Below are positions 46,904 to 57,078 of a stretch of DNA of 64,000 nucleotides, piece after piece; the stretch's first letter is position 1, and the number at the start of each line of letters is the position of its first letter. Origin of the DNA: an uncultured Psychromonas sp. GTDB taxonomy: Bacteria; Pseudomonadota; Gammaproteobacteria; Enterobacterales; Psychromonadaceae. The stretch covers positions 124,001-188,000 of the forward strand of contig NZ_CANLFB010000001.1 in assembly GCF_947489755.1 (NCBI RefSeq), written 5' to 3'. The position numbers and the translations under genes are program-made. The notes under the pieces were generated by a model. That model was given only the letters and a program-made list of their open reading frames with translations, searched no databases and was not told where the DNA came from.

Positions 46904-47836
46904 CTATTCTTGAAATGCATAAAGTGAGGGTTCACCTGCTGGGCGAGTTTTAAAACGGCGATGCAACCACATGTATTGGTCATCACATTCTTTTACCATT
47001 CGCTCTACTTGTTGATTTGTACGCGTTGTATCGGCTATTAAATCATTGCTTGGAAAGTCGTTGAGTGGTTCATAAAAAACCAATTCATAGCCTTCATTAC
47101 CTGGTAAACGCTTCAAAAAAACGGGTATAACAGCACTATTCTTAACACGAGCCAATGTACTGGTGCCTGATACTGTATTTGCTTGTTCAACATTAAAGAA
47201 CGGGGCAAAAACACTACTTTTATGTCTTCCGTAATCATGATCTGGTGCATACCATAATGCTTGGCCTGTTTTTAATACGCGTAACATTGCTTTGAAGTCT
47301 TTACGGTCTAACATTGATTTATGCTCTCGCATTCTTCCTCGATAAAACCAATAATCTAATACTTCGTTACTATTTTTACGATAGACGGCATGGCTAGGAT
47401 GCGTTAATCCTAAGGTTCGAGCGCCCATTTCTAGTGTTAGAAAGTGTGCTCCTAAAAAAATAATGCCTTTATCTTGTCGTGTTGCTTGTTGTAAATGCTC
47501 AAGTCCACGCACTTTTAATAATCCACGTACACGCCACGTTGGCCAAAACCATGCCATGCCCATTTCTAGTAATGCAATACCAGTATTTTCAAAGTTAGTT
47601 TTTACTTTTTGATCTATCTGCTCAGATGTCAGTTCTGGAAAACAAAGCTCAAGGTTACGACGAGCGGTCTCAAAACGATTTTTAGCAAAAGGGGTCGATA
47701 AGCGCCCAAGTAACTTACCTAATTTAAGTAAGGTTGAATAAGGTAATAATGACGTTAAAAAAAGTGTTAAAATACCTAGCCAAGCAAGCCAATACTTCGG
47801 GTGGATAAAACTAGATTTTAATTTGTATGCATCCAT
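46904..47836 (-). CDS. lpxL: Lipid A biosynthesis acyltransferase, LpxL type
   Basis: This inner-membrane acyltransferase adds a secondary acyl chain to Kdo2-lipid IVA. The frame opens at 47863. I prefer the ATG at 47836, which follows AGAGAG and gives 310 residues with the same distance to the HP(K/R)YW motif as E. coli LpxL. A membrane helix is near 17-35. The catalytic HX4E is His131/Glu136 (HFLTLE). Later motifs include LWYAPDHDYG and the VPVF-like IPVFLKR. The paralogue assignment (LpxL, LpxP or LpxM) is not certain from one gene. Confidence 0.87.
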   Translation of the reverse strand: MDAYKLKSSFIHPKYWLAWLGILTLFLTSLLPYSTLLKLGKLLGRLSTPFAKNRFETARRNLELCFPELTSEQIDQKVKTNFENTGIALLEMGMAWFWPTWRVRGLLKVRGLEHLQQATRQDKGIIFLGAHFLTLEMGARTLGLTHPSHAVYRKNSNEVLDYWFYRGRMREHKSMLDRKDFKAMLRVLKTGQALWYAPDHDYGRHKSSVFAPFFNVEQANTVSGTSTLARVKNSAVIPVFLKRLPGNEGYELVFYEPLNDFPSNDLIADTTRTNQQVERMVKECDDQYMWLHRRFKTRPAGEPSLYAFQE

Positions 47837-47960
47837 AAATTGCTCTCTATATTTTGGAAGCATTATTCTACCGACTATTCCTGAAAATGACTATTTTGTA
47901 GTTAAATCTTTTCTAGTACCTGTTATATTCTCTATATTATTTGGTTTATTTAGGTTTTAA

Positions 47961-50237
47961 ATGTTAAGAGCAAAGCGTTTTTATTCAGTTGATCTTGTGT
48001 TTTTTATTGCTATTACCGCGTTAATTTTATCAACCTTTTTTTTGATATCTGATGATGACAATCAACAGCAGCAGCGTAATGTAGCTGAGCGAACGGTATA
48101 TAACAGTTTTGTGTCTACATTAGCCCAAGTGAAATCAAATGCTATTTTATTATTCGAGCTTCAATATACTAATGAATCAATTTTATCTTTGTTAGATGAA
48201 GCGAATAAAGTAAAAAAATCTCCTGAAAGTTTACAACTAATTCAACAACAACTTCACGACCAATTACAATCCCAATTTAGGATAAGTAGCAAAGACTTTC
48301 CCTCGCAGAAAATATATTTAATCAATGGTGACGTTTTATTAAATAATGGTCAATATGCCTATGATGGCAAACAAGTTGATCAGACTCGAAAGACTGAGCT
48401 TACTGCTGGGTTGGATAAAGTACTTAAAGGTCAGTCTGCTTCATTTGGCTTATCATTAAAAAATGGCCGTTATTTATATCGTTATTTCTTTCCTGTTTTT
48501 AATGCTTCCAATGAATTTATTGCCATTGTAGAAATCGCAATACCATTAGCGAATGTGCAATATGCATTAAGTAATATTAGCAATGTAAAGTCTCAATATT
48601 TGTTAGCGAAACGACCTTTATTGGCATCAGCACACAAGAATAAGTTTTATCAAGAAACAGAGTTTTCAAGCAGTTTCTTTGTTAATAAAAATATTAATTT
48701 AATTGAAGCGAATTTAAGCGATACCGATTTAGGAGAGTTGAAAAAAAACTTTAGTCCAACAGAAGAATCTAGATTAATGCAACTTAAACGATTCTCAATT
48801 AATGCTCAAGTCGAAGGGCAAGACGGTATTGCTGTTTTCATGCCTATCCATGATGTTGAAGGATATAATGTTGGTGGGATATTAACTTTTATTCCTGCGA
48901 TCAAATGGTATGTTTCAAGTGCTGAATTTAAGACGATTACCATCATGCTATTACTGATGTTAGGTTTAGTTCTGTTATATGCCATTATGAAATCTACTGC
49001 TATATATAAAATGAAATTATCCTATCAGCAGTGTTTAGATGTTTTACCTTTCCCTATTTTCTTAAAAGATAATCACGACCAATATTTTGGCGCTAATAAA
49101 GCCTTTTATGATTTTTTAAATATTAGTAAAAAGCAATTACTCGACCGAGACCAATATCATGAATACGAGCCTGATGATCTTAAAACCTCTATTGCAGAGA
49201 TAAATGACGCGGGTGGATGTATTGAAATAGAATCTGATAACTTGAAAAAAGGTGATGATTCAATTTATAAGGTTTCCTATTATGAAGTCGCACAACCAGG
49301 TGCCTTAAAACATGGTGTCGTTGGTTATATTGAAGATGTCAGTAATTACAAATTATTAAATGATTCATTAAAATCATCATTATTTGATCAGTCTGAGTTT
49401 ATGGATATGTTGCCTTTAGGCGTGCGAATTTTTAACTTAGAAGGGCGTACAACCTATATTAATAAAAAGTATAAAAGTCTTAACGGGTTTAATGTTAACG
49501 ATTTATTAAGTGCTGACTGTGAAGCAATATTTAATTGTTTAGAATGCCATAATAATGTTTGTTCGTTACATAAAAATAGAATTTTAAAGCTAAATCAACG
49601 AATTGAGACAATAAAGTATAATTCATCTGGCGAAGCGCTTACCTATGAAGTGACCTATCAACCTTATTATTCCATTGATAAAAAGGTACAAGGCATTGTC
49701 GAATTAATATGTGATATCACTGTTAATAAATCGTTGTTAGATAAAAACCATACCTTAATGCTAACGGATGAGTTAACGGGGGTATCGAATTACCGTGGGC
49801 TTATTAGCGCAGGAGATAATTACTTCCGTTTAGCACAGCGAGCTAAAAAAGCTTATTTTGCTCTTTATGTGAATGTAGTGGGTATGGAGAAAATCAATGA
49901 GACACAAGGTAAAAAAGAAGGAGAACAGTTATTAATTTTATTTGCTAATATTTTAAAAAACACATTCAGAGAAACGGATATTATTGCACGTACCGGTGAC
50001 GATGAATTTATTGTGTTAATGAATGACAGCGAATATGAAGTTATTGATAATACTAAGTTTATTCGTCTAGATACCAATGTTAAAAAGTTTAATTCAACCA
50101 TGAATAAAGCATATCGTTTAGTGATTGATACCGGTATTGTGGAATATAATGCAGGTAGCCATAGTAGTTTATCTGCGTTGATTAAAAATGCAGAGCAGCT
50201 TGTTTATGAGCACCGTTTAAAGCGTTCATTAAATTAA
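47961..50237 (+). CDS. Membrane sensor with PAS domains and a degenerate GGDEF domain
   Basis: This 758-residue protein has a membrane helix near 11-29, an extracytoplasmic sensor region of about 290 residues, and a second helix near 323-343. Two PAS-like domains follow (about 352-465 and 476-590). The second has a cysteine cluster, Cys520, Cys526, Cys529 and Cys534. A GGDEF domain starts near 602. Its active-site motif is GDDEF (679-683), with Asp in place of the second Gly, so activity is doubtful. The RxxD inhibitory-site motif (670-673) is kept, which would allow it to bind c-di-GMP. Its end overlaps convergent menE by nine bases. Confidence 0.85.
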   Translation: MLRAKRFYSVDLVFFIAITALILSTFFLISDDDNQQQQRNVAERTVYNSFVSTLAQVKSNAILLFELQYTNESILSLLDEANKVKKSPESLQLIQQQLHDQLQSQFRISSKDFPSQKIYLINGDVLLNNGQYAYDGKQVDQTRKTELTAGLDKVLKGQSASFGLSLKNGRYLYRYFFPVFNASNEFIAIVEIAIPLANVQYALSNISNVKSQYLLAKRPLLASAHKNKFYQETEFSSSFFVNKNINLIEANLSDTDLGELKKNFSPTEESRLMQLKRFSINAQVEGQDGIAVFMPIHDVEGYNVGGILTFIPAIKWYVSSAEFKTITIMLLLMLGLVLLYAIMKSTAIYKMKLSYQQCLDVLPFPIFLKDNHDQYFGANKAFYDFLNISKKQLLDRDQYHEYEPDDLKTSIAEINDAGGCIEIESDNLKKGDDSIYKVSYYEVAQPGALKHGVVGYIEDVSNYKLLNDSLKSSLFDQSEFMDMLPLGVRIFNLEGRTTYINKKYKSLNGFNVNDLLSADCEAIFNCLECHNNVCSLHKNRILKLNQRIETIKYNSSGEALTYEVTYQPYYSIDKKVQGIVELICDITVNKSLLDKNHTLMLTDELTGVSNYRGLISAGDNYFRLAQRAKKAYFALYVNVVGMEKINETQGKKEGEQLLILFANILKNTFRETDIIARTGDDEFIVLMNDSEYEVIDNTKFIRLDTNVKKFNSTMNKAYRLVIDTGIVEYNAGSHSSLSALIKNAEQLVYEHRLKRSLN

Positions 50238-51677
50238 TTTCTGTTGCTTTAATTGTGCCATGAAAGCTGCTTTTGGCACTTTTAAGTTTTGTTGGTTAGT
50301 TATTTCAGGCCAAGCTAAATAAACATCTGGTTGCTTAAAGCGTGTTAACTGCGTTGTTAAATATTCCTTAAGCATTTGGACTTGTTGCTCAAAATGAGTT
50401 CTTTTATTTTCAACAAACTCAATAAAAATGGCAATACGTTGCCCATATTGCTGATCTTTTATCGGGTAAACATATACTTTTTCAACGCTTCTATATTGCA
50501 GACAAATGCGTTCAATCTCTTCTGGCTGAATATTCTCACCGCCACTGATGAACTGTCGATCTTTTCGTCCTAAAACGTGTAAATAATTATTGTCGAGTTT
50601 CCCTGTGTCACCAATTCTGATCCATTCTTTGGGATCTATAACGATTATATGATTATTTTGGAAATACCCATATAAACGTGTTTTTCCTCTAAGATATATT
50701 TCATTATTTCGTATTTTAACTTCTCGGTAAGGCAATATTTGCAAGTTACTACTATTGTTTGAAGTCGCTACTTGAGAGGCCATTTCAGTACATCCATAGC
50801 TTAAATGATAATAAAAACCTCGATTTGCTAATGATGTCAAAAGTGAATCAGAGAAAGTGCTACCACCTAATAGAATATGTTTTATCGCGCACTCTTTGGC
50901 CTTAAACAAAGGATCGTTTAACAAACGAATAAGCTGCGTTGATACCAATGATAAGTGCGTTATTTTTCGTTTTTGTAACATCAACACATTCAAGTTTGAT
51001 GATGTTAGATGAATGCATGCACCTGCAATCATAGTGCGAATTACTGTTGCGTAGCCCCCTATGTGAAAGAGAGGCAGCGACAATAAATTGTGATCATATT
51101 GGTTTAAAGGGATCAGTGTTTGGGAGCCTAAAGCACTAAAAAAATGATTCTCATAATGATGAATAATGGCTTTAGGGAAACCGCTACTACCTGAAGTGAA
51201 AATAATATTACAAGGTTGTTCTGAGTTAATCGTTATATCGGTTAGCTCATTGTCTTCAATTGTTTCTTTCTCTAATAAAGAAAAATCTATATTTACTGTT
51301 TTAAAATGTAAATGTATTGAATCATCAGCCACCCAACAATAATCACTGTTTAATATCGCGAGTCGTTGTGCTATTTCAGCATCAGTAAACCGAGGGTTTA
51401 AAGGGCAAAATAACCAACCAAGACGAATACATAATAATTGTAATAACAACAATTCAAGACTATTACTGGCGATACAAACTAATCTTATCGAAGCGGAGTT
51501 TATCGCTAATTTCTCTTCTTTTTTATTAATGTGGACGATTAGCCGTGCTTGTAAATTAACTAATAGATTATCTAACTGATGGTAGGTTATTTGTCTTTGT
51601 TCAATATCGATGGCAATGGCTTGGCTATTGTGAATGGCTTGCCAACGGACAGGGCAATGGTTTATTAAGATTTCCAT
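50229..51677 (-). CDS. menE: O-succinylbenzoate-CoA ligase
   Basis: MenE activates o-succinylbenzoate with ATP and CoA in menaquinone synthesis. The 482-residue adenylate-forming enzyme has the P-loop-like TSGSSGFPK at 161-169, a YGCTEMASQ motif near 290, and the IRIGDTGKLDNNYLHVLGRKDRQ hinge segment near 360-382. The C-terminal lid Lys is probably in NLKVPKAAF. The gene overlaps menC by 13 bases, and the pair is transcribed together. The product is rather divergent in the N-terminal third. The other men genes are outside the window. Confidence 0.9.
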   Translation of the reverse strand: MEILINHCPVRWQAIHNSQAIAIDIEQRQITYHQLDNLLVNLQARLIVHINKKEEKLAINSASIRLVCIASNSLELLLLQLLCIRLGWLFCPLNPRFTDAEIAQRLAILNSDYCWVADDSIHLHFKTVNIDFSLLEKETIEDNELTDITINSEQPCNIIFTSGSSGFPKAIIHHYENHFFSALGSQTLIPLNQYDHNLLSLPLFHIGGYATVIRTMIAGACIHLTSSNLNVLMLQKRKITHLSLVSTQLIRLLNDPLFKAKECAIKHILLGGSTFSDSLLTSLANRGFYYHLSYGCTEMASQVATSNNSSNLQILPYREVKIRNNEIYLRGKTRLYGYFQNNHIIVIDPKEWIRIGDTGKLDNNYLHVLGRKDRQFISGGENIQPEEIERICLQYRSVEKVYVYPIKDQQYGQRIAIFIEFVENKRTHFEQQVQMLKEYLTTQLTRFKQPDVYLAWPEITNQQNLKVPKAAFMAQLKQQKLI

Positions 51678-52705
51678 AAGCAGGTCACTTGCATTGATGG
51701 ATTAAGGTGAGGAAGCATGAGCAAGTTTTCGAGTTTAGTGATTATGTCACTCGGTTTATCTGCAAAAACATGTAATGTATCTAACCCTAAACTCACTTTT
51801 ACATTATATTGCTGTTGCCATTTTATTGCTAAATGTTGAAGCTGATTTATCGCCACTGGAGATTCAAAACTAGCACTAACACTGATGTTTAATTGTTGTT
51901 GCTGAGCATGTTTTAATAGTTGGTCAACGCGCTTTGGGCAACCAATTAATGTCGGCTTAATAATCAATGCTTTAATACAATGATGTATGGGGACTGAGTC
52001 AATACCTAATAAACTTTCATCTAGTGCTAGCGAGACCTTAAATTGTTCTGAAATATTGATATTGCTAATCAGTGAAACGGTAGGCTCTTCGATATAATCT
52101 ATATGTTGAGTGTCTATTAACGATAAAAACAGGGAGTATTGTTGTTCAGTCCATTGCTGATTGGCATCTAACCTAAAACGTATTTTAGGGTTACGTTGAA
52201 TCAGATTTTTTAATAGTGTCACTTCTTCTTTAACTGTAAATCGGGCGACTTTAAGTTTTATTATTGCTGGATATGTTAATTGTTGATAACGAAGCAGTAT
52301 GTCTGAATGATCACCTTGTAATAAGGGGACACTGGTTAAACTAACTAAATCTCTGTTGTCCGCTCTATGCCATGAAATTTGTTGTTGTAAGCAAGATAAA
52401 GCAAAGTCGATGCTGGGTATTTGTGGAGAATGATCGATACTCCTTTTTTGTAAATTTGAGGACGTTTGAAGTTCAGTTAATAGGTGTTGTTGGCATTGCT
52501 CTAGTGTTTCATTACTAAAACCAGGAAGAGGACAAATTTCACCAATAAGGTGTTTTTCATTAGCTTGACCAGCGACTAACCATAGACCTTCACGAGAAGT
52601 TAATTGGTGACCTTTAAAGTGTAAGGGGTATTTAAAAGGTAATGAAAAACGATACAAGCTTAATTGTATATTTGCAGTGTGAAATATTTTATTAAGCTTG
52701 TTCAT
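51665..52705 (-). CDS. menC: o-Succinylbenzoate synthase
   Basis: MenC dehydrates SHCHC to o-succinylbenzoate, the step before MenE. It is an enolase-superfamily enzyme of 346 residues with the ordered active-site motifs: KLKVARF (KxK, near 155), RLDANQQW (Asp, near 181), YIEEPT (Glu, near 206), LALDESLLG (Asp, near 228) and ALIIKPTLIG (Lys, near 250). Its stop lies within the menE start region, so translation is coupled. dnaB lies upstream on the same strand, 62 bases away. Confidence 0.9.
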   Translation of the reverse strand: MNKLNKIFHTANIQLSLYRFSLPFKYPLHFKGHQLTSREGLWLVAGQANEKHLIGEICPLPGFSNETLEQCQQHLLTELQTSSNLQKRSIDHSPQIPSIDFALSCLQQQISWHRADNRDLVSLTSVPLLQGDHSDILLRYQQLTYPAIIKLKVARFTVKEEVTLLKNLIQRNPKIRFRLDANQQWTEQQYSLFLSLIDTQHIDYIEEPTVSLISNINISEQFKVSLALDESLLGIDSVPIHHCIKALIIKPTLIGCPKRVDQLLKHAQQQQLNISVSASFESPVAINQLQHLAIKWQQQYNVKVSLGLDTLHVFADKPSDIITKLENLLMLPHLNPSMQVTCLWKS

Positions 52706-52767
52706 TATAGGCTACGTGCCCCTATTCTTTGATGTTAACTCTAACCATAGTACCTTGTTTATAAAGG

Positions 52768-54168
52768 TTACTCATCACCATGATAGGCTGTACCCGTGTA
52801 ATCATCAAAACGAGAATAACGTCCTTGGAAGGTTAAACGCACTTTACCAATTGGGCCGTTACGTTGCTTACCAATGATTATTTCTGCAATCCCTTTATGT
52901 TCACTGTCTTCATGATAAACCTCATCTCGGTAAATAAACATAATCAAATCGGCATCTTGCTCAATCGCGCCTGATTCACGTAAGTCAGAGTTAATTGGGC
53001 GTTTATCTGCACGTTGCTCAAGACCACGGTTCAACTGTGATAGAGCAATAACAGGGCAACGTAATTCTTTTGCTAATGCTTTTAAAGAACGAGAAATCTC
53101 AGAAATCTCTAGCGTACGGTTTTCACTTAACGAAGGAACACGCATTAACTGTAAGTAATCGACCATGATCATACTGATACCACCATGATCACGAGCAATA
53201 CGACGAGCACGTGAACGTAATTCTGTCGGGGTTAAACCTGAACTATCATCGATAAACATTTTTCCGCGATCTAATAGAATCGACATGGTTGACGATAATG
53301 AAGCCCAATCATTTTCATCTAATTGGCCCGTACGAATTTTACCTTGGTCAATACGTCCTAAAGAAGCCAGCATACGATTCATGATCTGGTCTGAAGGCAT
53401 CTCTAATGAGAAAATAATAGTTGGTTTATCAGCGTTCAAAGCCGCATGCTCTGCTAAGTTCATCGCAAAGGTTGTTTTACCCATCGACGGACGTGCCGCG
53501 ACAATAATTAAATCGCCTGGTTGGAAACCTGTAGTCATTTGGTCTAAATCATTATAACCCGATGATAGACCTGTAATACCATCGCGTGGGTTTTTACATA
53601 AGTCATCAATCTTAGCGACAGTCTCTTTAAGAATGTCTTTAATAGGTTGAGGACCTTCATTTTGATTGTTTCTAGCTTCAGCAATTTGGAATACTTTAGT
53701 TTCTGCAAAGTCTAATAGCTCGGCACTGTCACGTCCTTCAGTATCATATCCGGCTTCTGCTATATCATTGGCGACACCAATTAGCTCTCTAACAATGGCA
53801 CGTTCGCGTACGATATCAGCATAGTTATTGATATTTGCTGCACTCGGAGTGTTTTGCAATAGCTCCGCTAAATAAGCGATACCACCGACACCTTCTAATT
53901 CTTGAGTATCTTCTAGTTTTTCAGATAAAGTTACGATATCGACAGGGATATCATTACTGCTGAGTTTTTCAATGGTAGAAAAAATAAGACGATGTGCTCG
54001 AGTGTAAAAGTCACGGTCAACAACACGTTCAGATACATCAGACCAAGTATCGTTATCTAATAATAATCCACCAATCACCGCTTGCTCTGCTTCAAAAGAG
54101 TGAGGCACAGTTTTAATGGGAGAATTCATGTTATTTTTTTGTTTGGTAAAAGCAGGTTTATCCGCCAT
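52768..54168 (-). CDS. dnaB: Replicative DNA helicase DnaB
   Basis: DnaB is the hexameric 5'-3' helicase at the replication fork. The 466-residue protein has the N-terminal primase-interacting domain (about 18-120, PHSFEAEQAVIGGLLLDN) and a RecA-like motor. Walker A is in ARPSMGKTTFA near 222-232, Walker B in MIMVDYLQLM near 335-344, and the beta-hairpin/Arg finger region is near the C-terminus (IIGKQRNGPIG). The chromosomal context and full length argue for the host copy, not a phage helicase. dgkA is upstream on the same strand, 26 bases away. Confidence 0.96.
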   Translation of the reverse strand: MADKPAFTKQKNNMNSPIKTVPHSFEAEQAVIGGLLLDNDTWSDVSERVVDRDFYTRAHRLIFSTIEKLSSNDIPVDIVTLSEKLEDTQELEGVGGIAYLAELLQNTPSAANINNYADIVRERAIVRELIGVANDIAEAGYDTEGRDSAELLDFAETKVFQIAEARNNQNEGPQPIKDILKETVAKIDDLCKNPRDGITGLSSGYNDLDQMTTGFQPGDLIIVAARPSMGKTTFAMNLAEHAALNADKPTIIFSLEMPSDQIMNRMLASLGRIDQGKIRTGQLDENDWASLSSTMSILLDRGKMFIDDSSGLTPTELRSRARRIARDHGGISMIMVDYLQLMRVPSLSENRTLEISEISRSLKALAKELRCPVIALSQLNRGLEQRADKRPINSDLRESGAIEQDADLIMFIYRDEVYHEDSEHKGIAEIIIGKQRNGPIGKVRLTFQGRYSRFDDYTGTAYHGDE

Positions 54169-54194
54169 ATTAAAATCCTAACGAGTCAAATGGG

Positions 54195-54551
54195 TTAAAA
54201 GAACAGGATTTCTATCCAAATATATGCAGTTAATGCTAAAGCAATTAATACTGCGGCTGATCCCATGTCTTTGGCACGGCCAGCTAATTCATGGAATTCA
54301 GTTCCAACTCTATCAACTACGGCTTCAATGGCTGAGTTAATTATTTCAAATATGATTACAAGTACCACAGGTGAAATTAATAGAATACGTTCTATTTGAG
54401 AGACTTCTAAAATAAATGCGGTAGGAATTAAAATAACAGCTAACAAAATTTCTTGGCGAAAAGCGGCTTCATGTTTAAAGGCGCTTTTAATGCCATTTAT
54501 TGAATAACCGAAGGCTAAAAATATTCGTTTTAATCCGGTGTTTTTTTGCAT
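54195..54551 (-). CDS. dgkA: Diacylglycerol kinase
   Basis: DgkA is a trimeric inner-membrane kinase that recycles diacylglycerol from osmoregulated glucan synthesis to phosphatidate. The 118-residue protein has an N-terminal amphipathic region (RIFLAFGYSINGIKSAFKHEAAFRQE with the active-site Glu residues) and three membrane helices. The family motif EIINSAIEAVVDRVG is near 69-83. It is divergent from plsB, as in E. coli. lexA, which follows dgkA in E. coli, is absent here. It may share a transcript with dnaB. Confidence 0.94.
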   Translation of the reverse strand: MQKNTGLKRIFLAFGYSINGIKSAFKHEAAFRQEILLAVILIPTAFILEVSQIERILLISPVVLVIIFEIINSAIEAVVDRVGTEFHELAGRAKDMGSAAVLIALALTAYIWIEILFF

Positions 54552-54748
54552 TTACCGATAATCTCATGTGCGTAGGTTGAAGCCTGATACTTTAACAAAT
54601 AGACATCGTTTGGTCATCATTTAGCTGTCTATTGGTGGTAATGATTTGTTAGTTATCGCAGAACTACTTGCAACGCCTATACGCGCTAGTGTGGTATGTT
54701 AAACTCGTATCATAAAGTAACAATATAATAATAGAAAAAGGAAAGTAT

Positions 54749-57070
54749 GTGTTAGCTAAAGGTTCTTTTTGGTCGCGGCTGATCAGCCGATTTTGGGTAA
54801 AAAGTGCAGTTGTGCCACAAAACCCATTAGTAGAATTAAAGTTAGACCTGTCACGTCCTATTGTTTACGTGTTAGATCAAAATAGCGTCTATGATTTACT
54901 CTCATTACAAAAAGTATGCCGAGAACTCGCTTTGCCTGATCCTTACCTTCCTTTACAAATCCATGGTACAACACTGTCTGCGGTTATTTATTTGCATGAT
55001 CGATACCTTTTTAGCAAAAAGCCATTACAGCAAGAAAAATCTACTTATTTACAACAATATCAACAGCTATCCGATCTACATCTAAAGTATGCGGATCTTG
55101 ATGTGCAGTTGGTTCCCGTTACTTTTTTTTGGGGGCGTAACCCTGGCGTAGAAAACCCACGACAAGCATTTTCTGGCAATAGTAATGTTAGCTTTTTGCA
55201 AAAAACTTGGTCGATACTCACTGCTGGCAATGATCACCTAATCCGTTTCAACACAGCTATTTCGGTCAAAATGTTGTTAGGCAAAAATAACGATTCAACA
55301 CAACAAGCTTATAAATTAGCACGTGTCGCACTCCATTATTTTTCGACTCAACATCGTTCTAGTCGTGGCCCTCAAATTCCTAATCGTAAAAAAATGATTA
55401 AACAAGTTGTTGCTAGTGAGAAAATGCAACAAATCATTAAACAACAAAGTCTTGAAAGTGGTGAGTCTGAAGCGGTTATTGGTAAAAAGAGCCATGCTTA
55501 TTTAGAAGAAATTAGCAGTAACTTTTCATATCGATTTTTACGTGTCTTCCGGTTTATTTTAAGTAAAGTCTGGAATGGTATTTACCAAGGCGTAGAAGTT
55601 AACCATGCTCAAGCTGTACGAGAAGCGACACAAAGCGGGGCTGAAATTATTTATATGCCTTGTCATCGTAGTCATATGGATTATTTATTACTTTCTTACT
55701 TATTATATGGTGAAGGTTTAGTCCCTCCGCATGTTGCAGCCGGAGTAAACCTTAACTTTTTCCCCGCTGGTGGCATTTTCAGACGTTCCGGAGCGTTCTT
55801 TCTACGTCGTAGTTTTAAAGATAACCCACTTTATGGAAAGGTGTTCAAAGCGTATTTTGCCATGTTGTTTAAACAAGGTTATCCCATTGAGTTTTTTACG
55901 GAGGGAGGGCGTAGCCGAACAGGGCGTTTATTGCCTGCTAAAACTGGCTTGCTTGCAATGAGCGTACAAACCTTTTTAGATCAACCTGAAAGAAATGTAA
56001 TGATAGTGCCAGTGTATATAGGTTATGACCATATCATGGAAGTAAGCACTTACATGAAAGAGCTGTCTGGACAGAAAAAAGAAAAAGAAAGCGCTTGGCA
56101 AGTGCTAGGTATTTTCAAAAAACTACAAAATTTTGGACGGGCTTTTGTTAACTTTGGTGAGCCTATTAATCTTAAGCAATACTTTGATCAGCAACAGCCT
56201 AATTGGCGTGAATACGCTTTATCTGAACAAGCGTTTCAGCTGCAAGTTAATCACCTTGCTAATAATGTGATGCAAGGAATTAACCAAGTAACGGCGGTTA
56301 ATGCACTGCCTTTGTGTGCAGCTATTTTGTTAGCAAGTGCTAATTATCAACTAGGCAAACAACGAATGCTGACGTTGTTACAGTTACACTTGCAGTTATT
56401 AGGTAAGATATCTGACAATACGGGAATGACTTACCCTAAACAGTCGCCTGAATTAATTTATCAGCAAGCATTAGAGATGAATAAATTTTCTGAATCTAAT
56501 CATGTCGTGAGTTGTGACCACCAACAAAGTACGCATTTAACTTATTACCGTAATACAGTAGTGCATGTATTTGCGTTACCGTCATTACTCAGTTATGCCT
56601 TAATAAAGTTAGATAGCGAAACTAACGAAGATACTGAAATAAATATTGTTCAAGTGATTGATTTAATATCTAAGTTATTAGGGTTTGTTGAAGCTGAATA
56701 TTTTTTAAAAGAGTCATCAGAAATACTTGAAAAGAGAGTGCTGGATTTATTAGTTGAATTTAAAGCTGCGAATTTAATTACTTTTGACGGTAATATACTG
56801 GCTTTGAGTAATACTTCATTCTTACAAGTCCTAAGCTCTCATTTAAGCGAGACGCGCTTGCGTTATCATTGTGTATTAAGTTCATTGTCTGAAGACTTGG
56901 CACATACTGATGAAACGTTAATTCTCGCAACAAAAAATAAGTTAGCAGGAAAAAGCATTGAGCCTTTTGATGAAAAAGTCATTAAGGTGTTTATTAAACA
57001 ACTCAATAGACATAATCTAACGCTTCTACAAGTTGAAGAATTGCTGACTTGTTTATCTGTTAAAGAGTAG
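54749..57070 (+). CDS. plsB: Glycerol-3-phosphate acyltransferase PlsB (GTG start)
   Basis: PlsB is an inner-membrane enzyme that acylates position 1 of glycerol-3-phosphate from acyl-ACP or acyl-CoA. The 773-residue protein is close to the E. coli length. Block I HX4D is His306/Asp311, the same numbering as E. coli. Block III is EFFTEGGRSRTGRLLPAKTG near 377-396, and block IV is VPVYIGYDHIME near 417-428. The start is GTG at 54749, six bases after AAGGA. An out-of-frame ATG overlaps it (ATGTG). The divergent partner is dgkA. Confidence 0.95.
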   Translation: MLAKGSFWSRLISRFWVKSAVVPQNPLVELKLDLSRPIVYVLDQNSVYDLLSLQKVCRELALPDPYLPLQIHGTTLSAVIYLHDRYLFSKKPLQQEKSTYLQQYQQLSDLHLKYADLDVQLVPVTFFWGRNPGVENPRQAFSGNSNVSFLQKTWSILTAGNDHLIRFNTAISVKMLLGKNNDSTQQAYKLARVALHYFSTQHRSSRGPQIPNRKKMIKQVVASEKMQQIIKQQSLESGESEAVIGKKSHAYLEEISSNFSYRFLRVFRFILSKVWNGIYQGVEVNHAQAVREATQSGAEIIYMPCHRSHMDYLLLSYLLYGEGLVPPHVAAGVNLNFFPAGGIFRRSGAFFLRRSFKDNPLYGKVFKAYFAMLFKQGYPIEFFTEGGRSRTGRLLPAKTGLLAMSVQTFLDQPERNVMIVPVYIGYDHIMEVSTYMKELSGQKKEKESAWQVLGIFKKLQNFGRAFVNFGEPINLKQYFDQQQPNWREYALSEQAFQLQVNHLANNVMQGINQVTAVNALPLCAAILLASANYQLGKQRMLTLLQLHLQLLGKISDNTGMTYPKQSPELIYQQALEMNKFSESNHVVSCDHQQSTHLTYYRNTVVHVFALPSLLSYALIKLDSETNEDTEINIVQVIDLISKLLGFVEAEYFLKESSEILEKRVLDLLVEFKAANLITFDGNILALSNTSFLQVLSSHLSETRLRYHCVLSSLSEDLAHTDETLILATKNKLAGKSIEPFDEKVIKVFIKQLNRHNLTLLQVEELLTCLSVKE

Positions 57071-57078
57071 GAATAAAT

